The position numbers were made by a program, and so were the translations under genes. A stretch of 29,069 bases of DNA from Candidatus Dormiibacterota bacterium (GTDB lineage: Bacteria > Chloroflexota > Dormibacteria > Aeolococcales > Bog-877), in NCBI GenBank assembly GCA_030038765.1, contig JASHRA010000238.1, positions 1 to 29,069 on the forward strand, written 5' to 3'. The notes under the pieces were generated by a model, which was given only the letters and a program-made list of their open reading frames with translations, was not told the origin of the DNA and made no database searches. Below, in pieces: positions 16,218 to 24,254 of the stretch. Every line of letters starts with the position of its first letter. Positions within the stretch are counted from its first letter, which is position 1.

Positions 16218-16735
16218 GCGGCTCGGAGCCGCGGCTGACCCACCTCGACGCCGGCGGCCGGGCCCGGATGGTCGACGTCGGCGACCGGCCCGAGACCGAC
16301 CGCCAAGCCGTGGCCGAGGCGGAGCTCAAGATCAACGAGGCGGGCTTCCGGGCCATCACCCAGGGCAGCGGGCCCAAGGGCGAGGTGCTCGAGGTGGCCC
16401 GCCTGGCGGGGATCATGGGCGCCAAGCGGACGCCCGAGCTGATCCCCCTCTGCCACCCCATCAACCTCACCCACGTCGACCTGGAGGTCTGGGCCGAAGC
16501 GCCCGACCGGATCCGCATCCGCGCCACGGCCCGCTGCCGCGGCTCGACCGGGGTCGAGATGGAGGCGCTCACGGCGGCCGCCGTCGCCGGCCTCACCGTG
16601 ATCGACATGGTGAAGAGCCTCGACCCCTGGATCACGCTGGGGGGGGTCCAGCTGATCTCCAAGAGCGGGGGTCGGTCAGGAGCCGTCCAACGGCAGCCGG
16701 GGCGCGGGGGAGTCGGGGCTGAGCCCGGCGTCTAG
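16214..16735 (+). CDS. moaC: cyclic pyranopterin monophosphate synthase
   Basis: MoaC converts the MoaA product (3',8-cyclo-GTP) to cPMP in molybdenum-cofactor synthesis and forms a hexamer in the cytosol. The 173-residue protein has the expected active-site features: K55 (GPKGEVL), K71 (AKRTPELIPLC), H81 (CHP), E115/E117 (GVEMEALT) and D131/K134 (IDMVKSLD). The conserved core ends at KSGGRSG (~residues 150-156). The last ~17 residues (QRQPGRGGVGAEPGV) are beyond the usual end and overlap the probable start of the next gene. The start ATG at 16214 overlaps the previous stop by 4 nt. No MoaA is in the window, but a MogA/MoaB-like protein is encoded at 21344-21913. Confidence 0.96.
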   Translation: MSGSEPRLTHLDAGGRARMVDVGDRPETDRQAVAEAELKINEAGFRAITQGSGPKGEVLEVARLAGIMGAKRTPELIPLCHPINLTHVDLEVWAEAPDRIRIRATARCRGSTGVEMEALTAAAVAGLTVIDMVKSLDPWITLGGVQLISKSGGRSGAVQRQPGRGGVGAEPGV

Positions 16736-18545
16736 GCCCTTCCCCGGGGCGGCCCCGAGGGAGCGCGGACGCCAGCTCCGCGAGCTCCGCTACCTGCAGA
16801 AGCTGGCCCTGGAGGCGGCCTCCACCGGGGACCGGGAGCGCCTCCTCTCGCTGGTCATCCGCGAGACCACGGGCGTGATGGAGGCGGACGTCTGCTCCCT
16901 CTACCTCCAGGACGAGGCCCGCGGCGGGCTGGTGCTGACCGCCACCAATGGCCTCAACCAGGGCGCCGTGGGGCGGGTCGTGATGGCCCCGGGGGAGGGG
17001 ATCACCGGAACCGTCGCGGCCCGGAGGACGCCCCTCTGGGTCCTGGACGTGGCCACCGACCCGCGCTTCAAGTGGATCCCGGGACTGGACGAGCACCGCT
17101 TCACTTCCATGCTCTCGGTGCCGATCCTGGCCGGGCCCCGCATGGTGGGTGCGCTCAACATCCAGACGGTCCGGCGGCGGGAGTTCGGCGCCGACGAGGT
17201 CGCCTTCCTCTCCGCCATCGCCGGGGCCCTGGCCGGGGTCCTGGAGAGGAGCGAGCTCCAGCACCGCCTGGAGCTGCAGCTGGAGGAGATCCAGCGCTCG
17301 GAAACGGTCCACGAGCGGTTCACCGAGCTGGTCCTCTCCGGAGCCGGGCTGGCCCGGATCGTGGAGGCCATCTCCAACCTGGCCGGCGGGGAGGTCGGCC
17401 TCTTCGACCCGCTCGGCTTCCGGCTGGAGCAGGTGGGCGGCGGGGGCCCACCGGTGCGCCGCCTGAGCCTGCCCCCGGCGATCACCGCCGAGGGGGCGGC
17501 GGGGCTGGTCCCCCTGAGCCTGAGCCGTCCCCGCCTGGACCTGACCCTGGCCTCGGTCCGGGCCGGCTCCGAGCTGGTCGCGGTGCTGGCCATGGTGGGC
17601 GCCCCGGACCAGGCCACCCCTGGCCGCCGGCGGGCCCTGGAGCACGGCGCCACCGTGGTGGCGCTGGAGATGCTGAAGGAGCGCGCCGCCGCGGAGGTGG
17701 AGCAGCGCCTCCGCGGGGACCTGCTCGACGGGCTTCTGACCCCGACCCAGAACCGCGAGGACCTGGCCCGCCTGGCCCTGCGTGCCGAACGCCTCGGCTA
17801 CCGCGTCCCCGAGCGCGCCTGGGTCCTGGTCCTGGAGCCCGACGACGAGCGATCCCTCAACGGCTACCAGGCGGCCCCGCTCCAGGACCGGCTCCGGCGC
17901 GACCTCAACGAGCTCACCCAGCTCCGCTTCCCGGGTGCCCTGGCCGTGACCCGCGCCTCCTCGGCGGTGATCCTGATCCCGGCCCACGGAGGGGAGGCGC
18001 AGCCCGGCGAGGTCGAGCCGGGCTCGGCCGAGCTGGACCAGTTCTGCCAGGCCGTGCTCCAGCTGGCTCGCGGCCTGGGGCGCCGGCTCAGCTTCTCCAT
18101 CGGCCAGGGCAGCCTGGCCCGATCCGCGGCCGAGCTGGCCCGGGCCCACGCCGAGGCGCGCCAGTCGCTGCGGCTGGCCCGGAGGGCGGGAGCGGCCGGT
18201 CAGGTGACGTCCTACCGCAGCTTGGGGGCTCTCCGGCTGCTCCTGGAGGTGCCGGATCCTGAAGTGCTGAGGCGCTTCGTCGCCGAGACGCTGGGGCCGG
18301 TCATGGACTACGGGCGCGGTCACCGCACGCCCCTCCTGGAGACGCTGGAGGCGCTGGTGGCGGAGAGCTGGAACCAGCGGGCGGCGGCCCGCCGGCTCCA
18401 CGTCCACATCAACACCCTGGCCTACCGGCTGCAGCGCATCGAGGACATCCTGGGGGCGCGCCTGGACCAGCCCGAGACGCGGGTGGTGGTCAGCGTTTCA
18501 CTGCAGGCGCGGCAGCTGGTGCCGGGCCAGCGGCGCGGGGAGTGA
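16719..18545 (+). CDS. GAF domain, PucR/CdaR-type transcriptional regulator; proposed CTG start
   Basis: This cytosolic regulator has an N-terminal GAF sensor (LRELRYLQKLALEAA through LERSELQ), a middle CdaR/GGDEF-like region and a C-terminal PucR helix-turn-helix (ALVAESWNQRAAARRLHVHI, NTLAYRLQRIEDILG). PucR-like proteins control catabolic genes; GAF domains bind small ligands. The first ATG in frame is at 16875, but the frame is open from 16656 and codes conserved GAF sequence well before that ATG. There is no ATG, GTG or TTG between 16656 and the GTG immediately before that ATG. A CTG at 16719, 6 nt after GGGGGAG, is the best start candidate, giving 608 residues and a 17-nt overlap with moaC. 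The family call is firm; the start is not. Confidence 0.82.
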   Translation: MSPASRPFPGAAPRERGRQLRELRYLQKLALEAASTGDRERLLSLVIRETTGVMEADVCSLYLQDEARGGLVLTATNGLNQGAVGRVVMAPGEGITGTVAARRTPLWVLDVATDPRFKWIPGLDEHRFTSMLSVPILAGPRMVGALNIQTVRRREFGADEVAFLSAIAGALAGVLERSELQHRLELQLEEIQRSETVHERFTELVLSGAGLARIVEAISNLAGGEVGLFDPLGFRLEQVGGGGPPVRRLSLPPAITAEGAAGLVPLSLSRPRLDLTLASVRAGSELVAVLAMVGAPDQATPGRRRALEHGATVVALEMLKERAAAEVEQRLRGDLLDGLLTPTQNREDLARLALRAERLGYRVPERAWVLVLEPDDERSLNGYQAAPLQDRLRRDLNELTQLRFPGALAVTRASSAVILIPAHGGEAQPGEVEPGSAELDQFCQAVLQLARGLGRRLSFSIGQGSLARSAAELARAHAEARQSLRLARRAGAAGQVTSYRSLGALRLLLEVPDPEVLRRFVAETLGPVMDYGRGHRTPLLETLEALVAESWNQRAAARRLHVHINTLAYRLQRIEDILGARLDQPETRVVVSVSLQARQLVPGQRRGE

Positions 18546-18587
18546 TAGCGTCGGTCTGAGACGGAGGCGGAAAGCAGGAGGCGACCG

Positions 18588-19064
18588 ATGCTGAAGAGCG
18601 GCGATCCCGTTCCCCAATTCAGGCTCCGGGCCGGGACCGGCGAGACCGTCGACTCGGGGGAGCTGCGAGGGCGGCGCTGGGTGCTCTACTTCTACCCCAA
18701 GGACCACACCTCGGGCTGCACCATCGAGACCCGCGAGTTCGGTGTCGCGCTGCCCGAGTTCCGGCGCCTGGGCGTCCCCGTCTACGGCTGTTCCGAGGGC
18801 GGGGTCGAGTCCAAGGCCGACTTCGCGGCCGCCTGCGGCGCCCCCGACCTGCCCCTCCTCTCGGACCCGGATCACGGGGTGGCGGAGGCCTTCGGCGCCT
18901 GGCGCGAGCGCGTCAAGGCCGGCGACCGGTTCATGCAGACGGCCCGGGTCACGTTCCTCGTCGATGCCGCGGGCAGGGTCGAGCGGATCTGGGACAACGT
19001 CACCCCCGAAGGCCACGCCCGGGACGTCCTGGACGCCCTGGCTGGATCCGGCGCAAGCGGCTGA
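18588..19064 (+). CDS. bcp: thioredoxin-dependent peroxiredoxin, Bcp/PrxQ type
   Basis: This 158-residue peroxidase reduces hydrogen and organic peroxides in the cytosol. The peroxidatic site P37-xxx-T41-xx-C44 (YPKDHTSGCT) is intact. The usual resolving Cys five residues later in many Bcp proteins is Arg49 here; other cysteines (C67 region in YGCSEGG, and CGAPD) could serve instead, or it may work as a 1-Cys enzyme. The common TPGC is TSGC. The remaining fold is conserved (ARVTFLVDAAGRVERIW). The ATG at 18588 has a strong AGGAGG 7 nt upstream. It lies 42 nt after the PucR regulator and converges on icd. Confidence 0.92.
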   Translation: MLKSGDPVPQFRLRAGTGETVDSGELRGRRWVLYFYPKDHTSGCTIETREFGVALPEFRRLGVPVYGCSEGGVESKADFAAACGAPDLPLLSDPDHGVAEAFGAWRERVKAGDRFMQTARVTFLVDAAGRVERIWDNVTPEGHARDVLDALAGSGASG

Positions 19065-19085
19065 GAGCCGGCCCGCCCGGAGCTG

Positions 19086-19108
19086 CCCGGGGCGCGACGC
19101 GGCCCGGG
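19086..19108. terminator. GC-rich hairpin between convergent bcp and icd
   Basis: CCCGGGGCGC and GCGGCCCGGG form a 10-position stem with one G-G mismatch and a 3-nt GAC loop. It sits midway in the 60-nt gap between two convergent stops, so it could act in both directions. There is no U-tract on either strand. Confidence 0.45.
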
Positions 19109-19124
19109 ACCGGCGCCGGGGGGC

Positions 19125-20585
19125 CTAGTCCTCCCCCTGGGCCCTGGTGAAGCCGCGCTCGTCGTCGTAGAGGGGGAGCCGCTCCAGGTGGACCCAGCGA
19201 TGGGTCCCGGAGACGCGCTGCAGCAGGTCCAGCAGGTCGGCGTCGGTGAGGCCTGCGGCTGCGTCCCGCAGCATGAAGCGGCACGGCCAGTGGTCGATGC
19301 AGTCGGCGTTGGACCGGCCCTTGCTGGGGTAGACCATGGTGCCGCGGTTGCTGATGCCGTAGAGCGAGAGGCGCGTCCCCTCGACCAGCGCCTCCAGGCT
19401 CTTGCCCAGGGCCCGGGGATCGAGGTCCGACTCGATGAACAGGTCGACGCCGATGTCGCGCCGGGATCCGGGCCGGACGGTGACCGGCTCGGCGCTCACC
19501 TGGGGCAGCTGGAGCGGGCGCCGCTCCCGCACCGACCAGGCGCCGGAGCGGTCGTTGAGGTGGGAGATCACCGCCTTGGTGTAGTCGGTGGTGGAGGCGC
19601 CGTCGCGGTCGCCGGCGATGTCCCGGGTCCGGACCCCGGACTCGAGCGTCACCAGGACCGCGTTCTCGACCCGGTCCGCCGCCTCGGCCTCGCCCAGGTA
19701 GCGCAGCATCATGACCCCGGTCAGGATCAGCGCCGTGGGGTTGATCACGTTCTTGCCCGCGTACTTGGGGGCGGAGCCGTGGACGGCCTCGAAGATGGCC
19801 ACCTCGTTGCCGATGTTGGCCGAGGGCGCGAAGCCCAGGCCGCCCACCAGCGCCGAGCTGAGGTCGCTGATGATGTCGCCGTTCATGTTGGTGGTGACGA
19901 TCACGTCGAACTGCTCGGGCCGCTTCACCAGTTGGTGGGCGCAGTTGTCGATGATGATGTGGTTGGACTCGACGTCCGGGTATTCGGGCGCGATCTCCTC
20001 GAAGGTGCGCTTCAGCATCCCCTCGGTGAGCTTCATGATGTTGGACTTGGTGGCGCAGTGGACCACCGGCCGCCCCTCCGAGCGGGCGAACTCGAAGGCC
20101 ATGCGCACGATCTTCTCGCAGCCCTTGCGTGAGATCAGCTTCAGGCACTCCGCCACCCCCGGGGTCTGCATGTACTCGATCCCGGCGTAGAGGTCCTCGA
20201 CGTTCTCGCGCACCACCACGAGGTCGACCCCGCGCCCGCTGTAGGGGGTGGTGACCCCCGGGAGCTCCCGCACCGGGCGGATGTTGGCGTAGGTCTCGAA
20301 GAGCTTGCGCAGGGTGACGTTGGCGCTCTTCTCACCGAAGCCGACCGGGGTCTCCAGCGGTCCCTTGAGCACCACCCGGGTCCGGTTTACCGACTCGATG
20401 GTGTCCTCGGGGACCCCCGAGGGAAGACCCTGACGGAAGATGCTGGCCCCGGCCTGGCGCTCCTCCCAATCGATGGAGGCCCCGGTGGCCTCGATCACGG
20501 CCTGCGTGGCGCGCACCACCTCGGGACCGATCCCGTCCCCCGGGATCAGGGTCACCAGCTTCCGTCCCGCCGCTGCTTGAGCCAA
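19125..20585 (-). CDS. icd: NADP-dependent isocitrate dehydrogenase, Thermus type with C-terminal extension
   Basis: This 486-residue enzyme oxidises isocitrate to 2-oxoglutarate in the TCA cycle. The protein matches the long Thermus thermophilus form from memory: LIPGDGIGPEV at the start, LETPVGFGEKSANVTLRKLF (substrate loop), VVVRENVEDLYAGIEYMQTP, VTTNMNGDIISDLSSAL, and the cofactor loop HGSAPKYAGKNVINPTA, whose KY fits NADP rather than NAD. Beyond the ~340-residue core it keeps the ~140-residue C-terminal domain ending GFTRAQGED. The start is TTG at 20585 with AAGGAGG 7 nt upstream. A TATCCT box at 20622-20627 may be its own -10. The HAD gene lies 63 nt upstream on the same strand. Confidence 0.95.
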   Translation of the reverse strand: MAQAAAGRKLVTLIPGDGIGPEVVRATQAVIEATGASIDWEERQAGASIFRQGLPSGVPEDTIESVNRTRVVLKGPLETPVGFGEKSANVTLRKLFETYANIRPVRELPGVTTPYSGRGVDLVVVRENVEDLYAGIEYMQTPGVAECLKLISRKGCEKIVRMAFEFARSEGRPVVHCATKSNIMKLTEGMLKRTFEEIAPEYPDVESNHIIIDNCAHQLVKRPEQFDVIVTTNMNGDIISDLSSALVGGLGFAPSANIGNEVAIFEAVHGSAPKYAGKNVINPTALILTGVMMLRYLGEAEAADRVENAVLVTLESGVRTRDIAGDRDGASTTDYTKAVISHLNDRSGAWSVRERRPLQLPQVSAEPVTVRPGSRRDIGVDLFIESDLDPRALGKSLEALVEGTRLSLYGISNRGTMVYPSKGRSNADCIDHWPCRFMLRDAAAGLTDADLLDLLQRVSGTHRWVHLERLPLYDDERGFTRAQGED

Positions 20586-20648
20586 GCCTTGTCCTCCTTC
20601 AGGCCGCGATCCCCCCGGCGGAGGATAGCGCCGCGGCTGCGGGGCCCC

Positions 20649-21347
20649 TCAGCCGGCGAGGAGGGGCAGCAGAGCGCTGAGGCTGGCCACCACCTCTCCC
20701 TGCCAGTCGAGGTCAGGGTCGTACTGCAGCATGGAGACGGCCTCGCCTCCCTCCGGCCGGAGCTGGAGGGCACGCATGCCGGCGGCCTCGGCCCCGCTCA
20801 GCTCGTGGCTGCCCCCGTCCCCGATGTAGACGCACTCTCGTGGATCCACGCCCAGCCGCTCCGACGCGGCCAGGTAGAGCTCTGCCGCCGGCTTGCGCCT
20901 GCCCTCGGTCCAGGAGAAGACGGGCGCCTGGATGGGGCGGGCCCAGGGCAGCCGCTCCCAGACGGCCGGAGTCTCGCCGGAGCAGTCGGTGATCATGCCG
21001 ACCGGCACGGAGCGGGCGCGCAGCACCGCCAGCAGCGAGGGAACCTCGGCCCGGGGCTGGCGCAGGACCCCGTGGAACTGCCGGACGCGCAGCTCACTGG
21101 CCCGCTCCAGGCGGTCGGGGCCGGGATCGGCCTGCAGCATCCCGGCGAGCCGGCGCAGCATCTCCCGAGGGGGCCCGAGCTGTCCCGTTGCCCGAAGTGT
21201 GTAGGTGGTGTGCATGAGCTCTCGGAAGGAGCTCGCGTCCAGGTCCAGGACGGCCGCCAGCTCGTCCAGCTTGAGGTCCGCGGTGTCCCGGCTCCAGCCC
21301 TCGACCAGCGTCCCGAAGAGGTCGAAGACGACCGCCCGCAGGGTCAC
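20649..21347 (-). CDS. HAD-superfamily hydrolase (subfamily IA)
   Basis: This 232-residue HAD protein has motif I FDLFGTLVEG with nucleophile D9, a helical cap, motif II in GMITDCSGE, the motif III Lys in GRRKPAAELY and motif IV YIGDGGSHEL. Motif I is DxFGT rather than DxDGT, so the second Asp typical of phosphatases is absent. This variant is common in haloacid-dehalogenase-like members, so the activity is uncertain. The start is GTG at 21347, overlapping the upstream mogA-like stop by 4 nt (GTGA), which implies coupling in a four-gene operon with pckA at its head. Substrate not determinable. Confidence 0.87.
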   Translation of the reverse strand: MTLRAVVFDLFGTLVEGWSRDTADLKLDELAAVLDLDASSFRELMHTTYTLRATGQLGPPREMLRRLAGMLQADPGPDRLERASELRVRQFHGVLRQPRAEVPSLLAVLRARSVPVGMITDCSGETPAVWERLPWARPIQAPVFSWTEGRRKPAAELYLAASERLGVDPRECVYIGDGGSHELSGAEAAGMRALQLRPEGGEAVSMLQYDPDLDWQGEVVASLSALLPLLAG

Positions 21348-21913
21348 CCGGCCGGGGTCGGGCGCACGCTCCCGGCGTGGCCTGCGGGGGTGCTCGCCTG
21401 GGGCAGGCCGGCCACCATCTCGAGGGCGTGGGGCAGGGCTGCCCAGACCGCCTCCAGGCTCTCCTGGGCCGCCCGCAGGGCCCCCGGCAGGGCCAGGATC
21501 AGGGTCTTGCCCCTCACCGCCGCCACCTGGCGCGAGAGCATGGCATGGGGGGTCTTGGTCATCCCGTAGGCTCGCATGGCCTCGACCATCCCCGGCACCT
21601 GGTAGTCGGCCACCGCCAGGACCGCCTCCGGGGTCCGGTCCCGGGGGTGGAGCCCGGTCCCGCCGGTGCAGACCAGCAGCGCGGGGGACGAGCCCTCGAT
21701 CGTCTCCCGGATCCAGGCGCCGATCTGGTCGGGCTCGTCCGGGAGCAGCCCCCGCGCCACCAGCACCCCGGGGAGCTGGCCCAGTCGCTCTCCCAGCCAG
21801 GCCCCGCTGGTGTCCTCGCGGCGGCCGGCTGAGCCCATGTCGCTGACCGTGAGCAGCGCCACCGGCCAGCTGCCGCCCACCGTCGGCGGCTCACAGCGCT
21901 CGTCCCCGCTCAC
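21344..21913 (-). CDS. molybdopterin adenylyltransferase-like protein (MogA/MoaB family)
   Basis: This 189-residue protein has the MoCF-binding domain: WPVALLTVSDMGSAGRREDTSG at the N-terminus, the hallmark CTGGTGLHPRDRTPEAV in the centre and LILALPGALRAAQESLEAVW near the end. It probably adenylylates molybdopterin before metal insertion. MogA and MoaB cannot be separated safely by eye. I chose GTG at 21913 because it immediately precedes the conserved domain and overlaps the deaminase stop by 4 nt (GTGA). A longer upstream open frame is antisense-type noise. Together with moaC at 16214 it indicates a functional Mo-cofactor route, though the two lie on opposite strands. Confidence 0.92.
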   Translation of the reverse strand: MSGDERCEPPTVGGSWPVALLTVSDMGSAGRREDTSGAWLGERLGQLPGVLVARGLLPDEPDQIGAWIRETIEGSSPALLVCTGGTGLHPRDRTPEAVLAVADYQVPGMVEAMRAYGMTKTPHAMLSRQVAAVRGKTLILALPGALRAAQESLEAVWAALPHALEMVAGLPQASTPAGHAGSVRPTPAG

Positions 21914-22509
21914 TCCTGCGCCCCAACGCGCTCGGCGGCCAGCAGCTGGGCCAGCCGCTGATCCGGGATCGGGGTCCTGGCGAAGCCGCGGAAGCGGGAC
22001 CGGAGGGCGGCGTACTGCTCCGCCAGCGCCTGGTCGTCGGGGCTGGGCCCGGGCGCCCAGTCCTCGACGTAGTGGACCGACGTGATGCCGGCCTGGAGGG
22101 CCTCCTTGAGGCAGCCGAAGCAGGGCCGCATGGTGGAGAAGAGGGTGGAGCCGAGCGTGGACTGCCCGAAGCGGGCCGCGGCCAGGACCGCGTTCTGCTC
22201 GGCGTGGACGCAGATGCAGAGGTCGTAGCCGCGGCCGGCCGGGTAGGCGTCGCTGGCGCGGTTGGCACAGCGGTGGCAACCGCCCTCGGTGCAGTTCGGC
22301 ATGCCGATCGGGGTCCCGTTGTAGCCGGTGCTGATGACGCGGTCGTCCCGAACCACGACGGCCCCCACCCGGCGCCCGAGGCAGTCGGCCCGGGTGCGCG
22401 CCGCGAGGGCGAGCAGGACGAAGTACTCCTCCTTGGAAGGCCGCCCCTCGGGATAGGCGATCACCGGCAGAGGAGTCCCCGGTCTCGGCGCACCCCATGA
22501 GTTTGCCAC
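21910..22509 (-). CDS. cytidine/deoxycytidylate deaminase family protein (dCMP deaminase-like)
   Basis: This 199-residue zinc deaminase has the catalytic set H102-A-E104 (VHAEQNA) and PCFGC (C130, C133), which bind zinc and the nucleophilic water. GYNGTPIGMPNC-TEGGCHRC adds three cysteines (C73, C78, C81) in the position of the second structural zinc of dCMP deaminases. The expected reaction is dCMP to dUMP, feeding dTMP synthesis. GTG at 22509 was chosen because the recognisable protein starts there; the frame extends further but antisense to pckA. It begins 32 nt after pckA and its stop overlaps the next gene by GTGA. The C-terminal ~45 residues are variable. Confidence 0.9.
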   Translation of the reverse strand: MANSWGAPRPGTPLPVIAYPEGRPSKEEYFVLLALAARTRADCLGRRVGAVVVRDDRVISTGYNGTPIGMPNCTEGGCHRCANRASDAYPAGRGYDLCICVHAEQNAVLAAARFGQSTLGSTLFSTMRPCFGCLKEALQAGITSVHYVEDWAPGPSPDDQALAEQYAALRSRFRGFARTPIPDQRLAQLLAAERVGAQE

Positions 22510-22541
22510 CTGGGCGCCTTCCGGCCCGGCGGGACTCCCCT

Positions 22542-24095
22542 CTAGTGGGAGACCGCCTCCAGGACCTCCTGGTCGAGTCCGGGAAAGCCCTGGAGGTACT
22601 CCCTGCGCTCCCGGCGGAGCCGCTCGACGATCTCCCGGTGCTCCTGCTCTCGGCCCTGGCGCTGGTAGAGCCGGCGTGGCTGGAGGAGCTCCGCGTCGTC
22701 GATCCCGGGAACCCGGGTCGCCACCTCGTAGCCGAAGTCGGGATCCGTCTCCCAGCTGATGGTCCGCTCGGCGATGGCCTTCACCAGCGCCGAGGAATCG
22801 GCGATCCGGATCTTCTTGGCCGCCGGGTCGCCCTCCCCGCCGCCGACCCAACCGGTGTTGAGCAGGAAGACCTCGAAGCCGCCGCTGCGGTGGAGCTGGC
22901 GGAATCGGTTGCCCTGGTCGGCGTGCCTCAGGGGGAAGAAGGGGTTGGTGCCCGGCACCCGCAGCGACTTGCCCGCCTCGGCGGCGCCGCCAGCGGCCGT
23001 CCCCTGGGTCTCACCGAGCATGAAGTACGCCGCCGCCTGCTGCTGGTCGAGGCGCGCCACCGCCGGGATGACGCTGTCGTTGCGGTTGAGGATGAGCAGG
23101 GCGAAGACCGGGCCCACGTCGCGGGCGTCCCGGGACCAGCCCAGGGCCTCCATCGGGAACACGGCGCGCCCGTTCTGGGTGTAGCTCTGGTCGAAGAAGT
23201 CGACCGGGCCGCCCACCACCTTCTGGGAGACGTTCTCCAGGTAGGCCACCCGCGAGGTGACGGCGGCGTGGATGGTGGGCTCGTCCTCGGCGCTGAGGGC
23301 GTAGGTCTTGGCGAAGCAGCCGTTCTCGGACCCGTAGACCTTCCCCGCCGGCATGAGGGCGACGAAGTCGTCCTGGACCGGCTTGCTGTCGTTCTGACGG
23401 GTGAAGGTGGTGGTGGTCTTGCCCGTGCCGGAGAGGCCGACGATGAGCAGGGTGCGCTCGCCCGAGGAGGTGGGCACCACCTTGCAGCCGGCGTGGAGGG
23501 CCAGGCCGCCCCGCTGGTAGACCAGCTGGTTCCACATCCGCAGCAGTCCCTTCTTCGACTCTCCGAAGTAGTCCGAGTTCAGCACCCGGGTGATGCCGGC
23601 CTCCAGGTCGACCGCGATCAGCCGGTCGGAGGGGTAGCCGGGCGCCTTGAGCCCGGGGGTGTAGATGACGGTGAACTCGGGGACGACGTCGCCACCCGCG
23701 GGATCCTTGAAGAGGAGGTGGTCCTGCATCCCGGCGATGTTGGCGTTGGCCTGCTCGATCACCAGTCGGACCGGGGAGCGGAACTCGGCGTCGTTGTTGA
23801 CGTAGCCGTCGACGACGATCACGTCCCGCTGGCTGAGGTACTCCTCCTGGAGCCGGGCCACCCGCCGTCCCTCGGCGACGGATATGGTCTGGCTGGAGGT
23901 GATCGAGGGGTCGTCGGTCACGATGTAGGTGGAGCCGATGCTGCGCGAGAGCACCTCGGTCTGCACGTTGTAGTTGTCGTAGGCGGTGAGGCGGGCGGTC
24001 GGCATCGCGGCCGTCAGTTCGCGGAGCCGCTCCTGGGAGGGATTGACTAGCGTGTGGTGGGCGGCTGGCGCGTACGGCTCCGCGACTTTGCTCAT
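22542..24095 (-). CDS. pckA: phosphoenolpyruvate carboxykinase (ATP), divergent
   Basis: This 517-residue enzyme converts oxaloacetate plus ATP to PEP, the entry step of gluconeogenesis. The ATP-type P-loop is GLSGTGKTTTT (220-230). K181/K182 in YFGESKKG, H201 in LHAGCK, the metal-binding acidic pair D242/D243 (QDDF, instead of the usual GDDE) and the Arg in NGRAVFPM align with the E. coli active site as I remember it. The usual TGRSPKDK substrate loop is changed to SRSIGST (R51). The start ATG at 24095 has GGAGAGG 7 nt upstream and an extended -10 box (TGC-TAATGT). Head of the minus-strand cluster with the deaminase, mogA-like and HAD genes. Confidence 0.92.
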   Translation of the reverse strand: MSKVAEPYAPAAHHTLVNPSQERLRELTAAMPTARLTAYDNYNVQTEVLSRSIGSTYIVTDDPSITSSQTISVAEGRRVARLQEEYLSQRDVIVVDGYVNNDAEFRSPVRLVIEQANANIAGMQDHLLFKDPAGGDVVPEFTVIYTPGLKAPGYPSDRLIAVDLEAGITRVLNSDYFGESKKGLLRMWNQLVYQRGGLALHAGCKVVPTSSGERTLLIVGLSGTGKTTTTFTRQNDSKPVQDDFVALMPAGKVYGSENGCFAKTYALSAEDEPTIHAAVTSRVAYLENVSQKVVGGPVDFFDQSYTQNGRAVFPMEALGWSRDARDVGPVFALLILNRNDSVIPAVARLDQQQAAAYFMLGETQGTAAGGAAEAGKSLRVPGTNPFFPLRHADQGNRFRQLHRSGGFEVFLLNTGWVGGGEGDPAAKKIRIADSSALVKAIAERTISWETDPDFGYEVATRVPGIDDAELLQPRRLYQRQGREQEHREIVERLRRERREYLQGFPGLDQEVLEAVSH

Positions 24096-24130
24096 TCGAA
24101 CCTCTCCTTCGCCGCCGCTGATTCGCGGCA

Positions 24131-24136
24131 CATTAG
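24131..24136 (-). promoter_or_regulatory. extended -10 box for pckA
   Basis: On the minus strand TAATGT, preceded by TGC, makes an extended -10 element about 35 nt before the pckA ATG, leaving a ~30-nt leader with the Shine-Dalgarno sequence. The -35 is weak. Confidence 0.4.
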
Positions 24137-24254
24137 CAAACCGGACACCGGCGACGATGGGGCCCGTCCGGGCCGCTCCGTCACCATGGGGGCGGGCCCC
24201 CGGCTCGGCCGCGGCCTGGGCCCCCCGACCCTGAATCTACTAGGAGGCAGGCCG

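Noticed and set aside
16632..18407. 591-codon minus-strand open frame over the PucR regulator
   Set aside because: Same shadow effect; the plus strand encodes clear GAF and helix-turn-helix domains.
24188..24201. GGGGG-CGGG-CCCCC palindrome in the pckA/CBS divergent region as an attenuator
   Set aside because: Short G/C homopolymer pairing is expected by chance in this composition and no alternative structure or terminator follows.
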